34,004 nt of DNA from Bryobacterales bacterium (lineage in GTDB: Bacteria; Acidobacteriota; Terriglobia; Bryobacterales; UBA6623). Both the position numbers and the translations under genes were made by a program. Positions 32,608 to 34,004 of the stretch are shown one piece after another. The notes beneath the pieces were generated by a model. It was not told the DNA's origin, did no database searches, and saw nothing but the letters and a program-made list of their open reading frames with translations. Each line of letters opens with the position of its first letter. Position 1 is the first letter of the stretch. The stretch spans positions 32,345 to 66,348 of the forward strand of contig JAPPMB010000035.1 in assembly GCA_028819255.1 (NCBI GenBank), given 5' to 3'.

Positions 32608-34004
32608 ATGCCGCAGCCCCGGTTTCTCCTCGCGTGCGCGGTGCTCGCGCTAGCCTCTCTCGGCGCCGCAGGCGCTCCGCCTGTGCTGGTGGAAATCGTC
32701 TACGACCCCGCCGCCCCGCTCGATCCGGACCGCTCCTACGGATGCCTGGCGGACCCGCAGCTGGGCGCCGCCTCGTCGGCGGCCAGGACGCTGGCGTGCG
32801 TCGAGCGGGTTCCGCTCGCGGAGCTGTGCGGGACCGCCGGGGCGGGGCTGGCCGCCGACTGCCCGTTCCTGGTCGGCTCGAGCGGCCGGGGGCCCAAGCC
32901 GACCAGCGCCCAGATCGCGGAGCTGGCCGACGCCCTGCTGGCGCACTACAGGGGCCACGCGCCGAAGCTGAACTTCGCGGCCGAGCGTCTGGCCCGGGGC
33001 CCCCGCGCGGCCTACGAGGCGAACTGGCAGCCGCGCGCGGCGACCTCCCCCTCGGTCGGGGCGTGGAACGAGGCTTCGGCGTCGGGACGGGAGATCGTCG
33101 GGACGCCGCTGGAGGTGAGGGACCCCTCGCCCGCCGACACGCGCTACGGGAACACGGCCTGGCGGAACCCGGCTGCGGACCCGGCCGAGTGGAACGCCCT
33201 GATGGCGTCGGCGACGCTCGACGGCATCGCGACCGCGGCGCGCAACGTGCTGGCGACCCCCCAGGTCCCGGATCCGTCCCCGGCGGCGGTGGCGGCCCTG
33301 GCGACGGCCGAGGTGGCGAAGTGCCGCGACGAGTCTCTGGAGCTGATCCGCAAGGACCTGGAGTCGCACCTGGGGCGTGCTTCGGGACTGGCATGGGCCC
33401 GCCCCGGCGGGAGCGTCGGGTGCCTGCAGAACCCGGGCCCGCCGCAACAACCGACGCCTCCGTCCACGCCGACCAGGCCGACGCCGACCACCACGACGCC
33501 TCCGTCCACGCCGACTAGGCCGACGCCGACCACCACGACGAATCCGCCCGCGACGAAGAGGTGCTGGGACGGCTCGGTGATCCCGGTGTCGCAGTCGTGT
33601 CCGGCGAGGCCCCCGAGGACGACGAACAAGCCGCCCACGACCACGACGCCGCCAACGACTCCGCCAACGACTCCCACGACCACGACGCCGCCAACGACTC
33701 CGCCAACGACTCCCACGACCACGACGCCGCCAACGACTCCGCCAACGACGCCCACGACCACGACGCCAACGGATTGCCTGCTCCCCGGCTTCTGCGACCC
33801 GCCGCCGACCACGCCGAAGAAGACGACCGCCACGACCACCACGCCGAAGAAGACCGAGCAGCAGCAGCCCGCGACCAAGACCTGCTGGGACGGCTCGACC
33901 GTGGCGGTGGGCGCATCGTGTCCGGAGAGGACGAAGACCTGCTGGGACGGCTCGGTGATCCCCGTGTCGCAGTCGTGCCCGCCGAGGCCGGAGTACACGG
34001 ACTG
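32608..34004 (+). CDS. Secreted Thr/Pro-rich repeat protein with CWDGS cysteine modules (partial, open at right edge)
   Basis: At least 465 codons from ATG 32608 with no stop before the window end. A Sec signal lies at residues 1-23 (MPQPRFLLACAVLALASLG then AAGA). Residues of about 24-275 form a cysteine-containing globular domain (SYGCLADPQLG, TLACVERVPLAELCG, AELADALLAHYRGHAPKLNF, KCRDESLELIRKDLESHLG) that I do not recognise. From about 275 the chain is low complexity: PTTTTPPSTPTRP-like, then three 13-residue Thr/Pro units encoded by a 39-bp repeat. Three C-W-D-G-S-x6-S-C-P modules start at C319, C426 and C445. This is a typical surface-stalk design, perhaps an adhesin or pilus-associated protein. 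Long open frames on the opposite strand here are shadows of this repeat. Confidence 0.8.
   Translation, partial: MPQPRFLLACAVLALASLGAAGAPPVLVEIVYDPAAPLDPDRSYGCLADPQLGAASSAARTLACVERVPLAELCGTAGAGLAADCPFLVGSSGRGPKPTSAQIAELADALLAHYRGHAPKLNFAAERLARGPRAAYEANWQPRAATSPSVGAWNEASASGREIVGTPLEVRDPSPADTRYGNTAWRNPAADPAEWNALMASATLDGIATAARNVLATPQVPDPSPAAVAALATAEVAKCRDESLELIRKDLESHLGRASGLAWARPGGSVGCLQNPGPPQQPTPPSTPTRPTPTTTTPPSTPTRPTPTTTTNPPATKRCWDGSVIPVSQSCPARPPRTTNKPPTTTTPPTTPPTTPTTTTPPTTPPTTPTTTTPPTTPPTTPTTTTPTDCLLPGFCDPPPTTPKKTTATTTTPKKTEQQQPATKTCWDGSTVAVGASCPERTKTCWDGSVIPVSQSCPPRPEYTD
33634..33767 (+). repeat. 39-bp tandem repeat encoding a Thr/Pro stalk
   Basis: The unit begins CCCACGACCACGACGCC and restarts at 33634, 33673, 33712 and 33751, exactly 39 bases apart; the fourth copy is partial. 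Each encodes 13 residues of Thr and Pro. Near-identity makes it prone to length changes by slippage. Confidence 0.9.

Noticed and set aside
33144..33998. 284-codon minus-strand frame coding Val/Gly repeats
   Set aside because: It is the complement of the Thr/Pro repeat; the plus frame has a signal peptide and cysteine modules.

Overview
The window is a mosaic from a high-GC Gram-negative bacterium. Support comes from a Trb/VirB-type type IV secretion cluster, lipoprotein-like and Sec-type signal peptides, and heavy G/C third positions. The exact lineage cannot be fixed from the sequence. Two stretches, about 4.2-7.4 kb and part of 17.9-18.3 kb, are clearly more AT-rich than the rest. The right third carries a plasmid replication initiator with iterons, so the window is either a plasmid or a plasmid-derived element that has collected other DNA.

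Layout. (1) 1-3.5 kb holds chromosome-like metabolic genes: a class C beta-lactamase-fold serine hydrolase, an SDR oxidoreductase on the other strand, and a TPR protein gene broken by one amber codon. (2) 3.5-8.15 kb is an accessory stretch. It has a 343-bp MITE-like element with 45-bp inverted ends that keeps an IS1595-type transposase N-terminus, then an AT-rich pair of secreted-protein genes (ankyrin repeats and M48 metalloprotease), then about 700 bp of decayed DNA. (3) 8.15-9.0 kb is a broken partial copy of an ardC-like gene. (4) 9.2-15.1 kb is a tight four-gene operon with every junction overlapping: an N6-adenine DNA methyltransferase, a protein with two separate GHKL ATPase modules (Hsp90/MutL-like and histidine-kinase-like), a receiver-domain protein with an unknown C-terminal domain, and an unknown 256-aa protein. 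This is the best candidate for an undescribed system, probably anti-phage. (5) 15.1-18.0 kb has a second, decayed TPR fragment, an intact ardC-like gene, a small acidic protein gene and a VirB11/TrbB ATPase gene with a consensus sigma-70-type promoter. (6) 18.3-22.2 kb has an internally deleted ISAzo13-family transposase that runs into a 1151-aa fused restriction-modification enzyme. (7) 22.5-30.4 kb is the rest of the conjugation cluster on the minus strand (VirB4 C-terminal half, TrbG, TrbI, TrbJ, TrbL, TrbF, then three small or unknown genes). (8) 30.4-32.3 kb is the replication block: RepA, a tandem ribbon-helix-helix protein, six 22-bp-phased iterons and a CCTGTAG repeat cluster. (9) 32.6 kb to the right edge is a secreted Thr/Pro-rich repeat protein with CWDGS cysteine modules, open at the window end.

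How the parts relate. The T4SS genes share one direction and are closely packed, but no relaxase or coupling protein is visible and VirB4 has lost its N-terminal half at the junction with repA, so this cluster is unlikely to be self-sufficient as it stands. The TPR-gene 5' end and the ardC gene each occur twice in the same orientation, on both sides of the methyltransferase/GHKL operon. This suggests the operon sits inside a duplicated segment that was opened by insertions. Two separate DNA-modification modules lying next to conjugation and anti-restriction genes make this a defence/counter-defence island.
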